Shown: positions 62,894 to 64,000 of the stretch, piece by piece
Numbering within the stretch: position 1 is the first letter of the stretch
Layout: every line of letters begins with the position of its first letter
Source of the DNA: Bacillus sp. ISL-45
GTDB lineage: Bacteria > Bacillota > Bacilli > Bacillales > Cytobacillaceae
Direction: 5' to 3'
Length of the DNA: 64,000 bases
Assembly (NCBI RefSeq): GCF_018613195.1
Contig: NZ_JAGGQQ010000003.1
Span: 62,001 to 126,000 of the forward strand
Made by a program: the position numbers and the translations under genes
Notes under the pieces: model-generated
Seen by the model: the letters and a program-made list of their open reading frames with translations, nothing else
Told to the model about the DNA's origin: nothing
The model's database searches: none

Positions 62894-64000
62894 TTATTCG
62901 TTCTTTAAGGTCAATTCACTGAACATGCCCACAAAGTTCTTAATTTCACCTGCTTCATTTTTCACTGGGCTGATTGTTAACCATTCAGTATAAATGGTAC
63001 CGTTCTTCTTCTTGTTCCAAATCTCCCCCTGCCAGAATCCCTTGTACTTTACGGATTGCCACATCTCCCTGTAAAAGTCTTCCCCATGCTTACCGGATTG
63101 CAGGAGGCGAGGATTTTCCCCAATGACTTCCTCTGCACTGTAGCCTGTGACAGTCGTGAATGCTGGATTTACTTTTTCAATCGTACCGTTGACATCTGTA
63201 ATCATGATTCCCTCAGCTGTGTGGTCGAGGATATTTTTAGCAAGATTTAATTTCTCCTGATAGAACATCCAAATCACGATGATTAGGCTTGCCAGCGCCA
63301 CCTGTGATAAAGCCATGAAACCAATTGCATAGTGTCCGGTAAGGTTGAACAGGAATGCCAGCATAAGCGGCGGGAAAAATCCCCCTAATCCACCCATCGC
63401 TGAAACAATTCCGTTAACGATCCCAGCTTGCTTTGAAAAATAAAGCGGTACAAGCTTGAAGACAGTCCCATTCCCGATGCCGGCACTGACTGCGACTGCG
63501 AGACAGCCAATTGTATACAAAGTTAACGAAGGCGTGAACGAGAGCAGAAAGCCCGAAATGGTCATTCCTGCGAACACAGCCATCAATATGACGAATGAGT
63601 TGAATTTATCACCCAGCCAGCCGCCGATTGGCCTGAAAAACGTCGCCAGTGCAATGAAGCCTGCTGTCCTTAGTCCTGCATCGACTTTATCAAGCTCGAA
63701 ATGAGATACCAGGAAGTTGGGCAGATAGATTGTGAAGGCTACAAATGAACCAAAAGTTAAGAAGTAAAATAAGCTCAATGCCCAAAGCTTCTGGTTTTTG
63801 TACACACTCTTGATTTGCTCAGCCAGAGGAGTCACAACTTTTGGTTCTTTTTTGTCACCGAGGAAAAAGTTAAGTAATGCGAATGCAATCAGCAAGATGA
63901 TGAAAAGCTTGACAGTTAGCTGCCACCCGAACTGAGCTGCAATGACTGGTGCTGAAAAAGTTGTAACGGCCGTTCCCAGATTTCCTACCCCATAGATTCC
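62894..64000 (-). CDS. narK: Nitrate/nitrite transporter with a C-terminal PAS domain, 5' end missing
   Basis: The open frame enters from the right edge; 368 C-terminal residues are seen. The transporter part has both nitrate-signature motifs: GIYGVGNLGTA at the edge and AGIGNGTVFKLVP (residue about 175 of the fragment), with eight or so membrane helices remaining. After the last helix (to about residue 245) a PAS domain follows (251-368): ILDHTAEGIMITDVNGTIEKVNPAF...GYSAEEVIGENPRLLQSGKHG... ending with the PAC strand. B. subtilis NarK stops without such a domain. No kinase, GGDEF or other output domain follows; the protein ends just after the PAS fold, which would be in the cytoplasm. Confidence 0.93.
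   Translation of the reverse strand, partial: GIYGVGNLGTAVTTFSAPVIAAQFGWQLTVKLFIILLIAFALLNFFLGDKKEPKVVTPLAEQIKSVYKNQKLWALSLFYFLTFGSFVAFTIYLPNFLVSHFELDKVDAGLRTAGFIALATFFRPIGGWLGDKFNSFVILMAVFAGMTISGFLLSFTPSLTLYTIGCLAVAVSAGIGNGTVFKLVPLYFSKQAGIVNGIVSAMGGLGGFFPPLMLAFLFNLTGHYAIGFMALSQVALASLIIVIWMFYQEKLNLAKNILDHTAEGIMITDVNGTIEKVNPAFTTVTGYSAEEVIGENPRLLQSGKHGEDFYREMWQSVKYKGFWQGEIWNKKKNGTIYTEWLTISPVKNEAGEIKNFVGMFSELTLKNE

Overview
The window is a low-GC Gram-positive chromosome of the family Bacillaceae, related to Bacillus, Mesobacillus or Cytobacillus. The evidence is gene order: read from right to left, the run argCJBD-carAB-argF, yjzC, yjzD, yjaU, yjaV, med, comZ, fabH, fabF, yjaZ, appDFABC, yjbA, trpS, oppABCDF, yjbC, spx, mecA, coiA, pepF follows the Bacillus subtilis chromosome almost gene for gene. 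Strong AGGAGG ribosome sites, GTG/TTG starts and U-tailed terminators fit the same group. There is no sign of prophage, transposase, tRNA, rRNA or CRISPR.

Layout. 1-9.9 kb: tail of a membrane protein gene, then pepF, coiA, a cardiolipin synthase, mecA, spx, an acetyltransferase, a small membrane protein and a secreted DUF4015 glycosidase-like protein. 10-33 kb: three complete oligopeptide ABC importers. The first (oppABCDF) has the order A-B-C-D-F. The second (appDFABC) and a third unnamed operon are D-F-A-B-C and flank the protease gene yjaZ. Each has a CodY-like box between its promoter and first gene. Between them lie a tryptophan T-box with trpS, yjbA and a NERD-domain gene with a striking repeat-rich leader. 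33-40 kb: fatty-acid initiation and elongation genes (fabH, fabF) separated by a repeat array, then the competence genes comZ and med and the yja genes. 40.7-44.8 kb: clpB with a perfect CtsR operator, yjzC and an undecaprenyl-pyrophosphate phosphatase; clpB and uppP are additions to the B. subtilis order. 45-54.5 kb: a seven-gene arginine operon with ARG boxes.

54.5-64 kb is an anaerobic nitrate-respiration island: fnr, ywiC, a truncated narI-like gene, mobB, moeA, the iron-sulfur repair gene ric, a second cardiolipin synthase, moaA and a nitrate transporter carrying a C-terminal PAS domain (cut by the window end). FNR-type boxes lie exactly 41.5 bp upstream of the predicted starts of ywiC, ric and moaA, and weaker ones in the same register before the narI-like gene and moeA. 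This suggests one oxygen-sensing regulon that makes molybdenum cofactor, imports nitrate and repairs nitrosative damage.

The most unusual material is non-coding. There is a family of 95-bp hairpin modules (A) and 80-100-bp modules (B) in several places, including a five-module array between fabH and fabF. A GC-rich composite element follows the clpB terminator and shares both ends with a short element after the cls terminator. A 52-bp tandem repeat decays into the 3' end of argF. Six copies of an AGGAATAT motif spaced 20-22 bp lie upstream of the NERD gene, whose ribosome site can be masked by an 8-bp stem.
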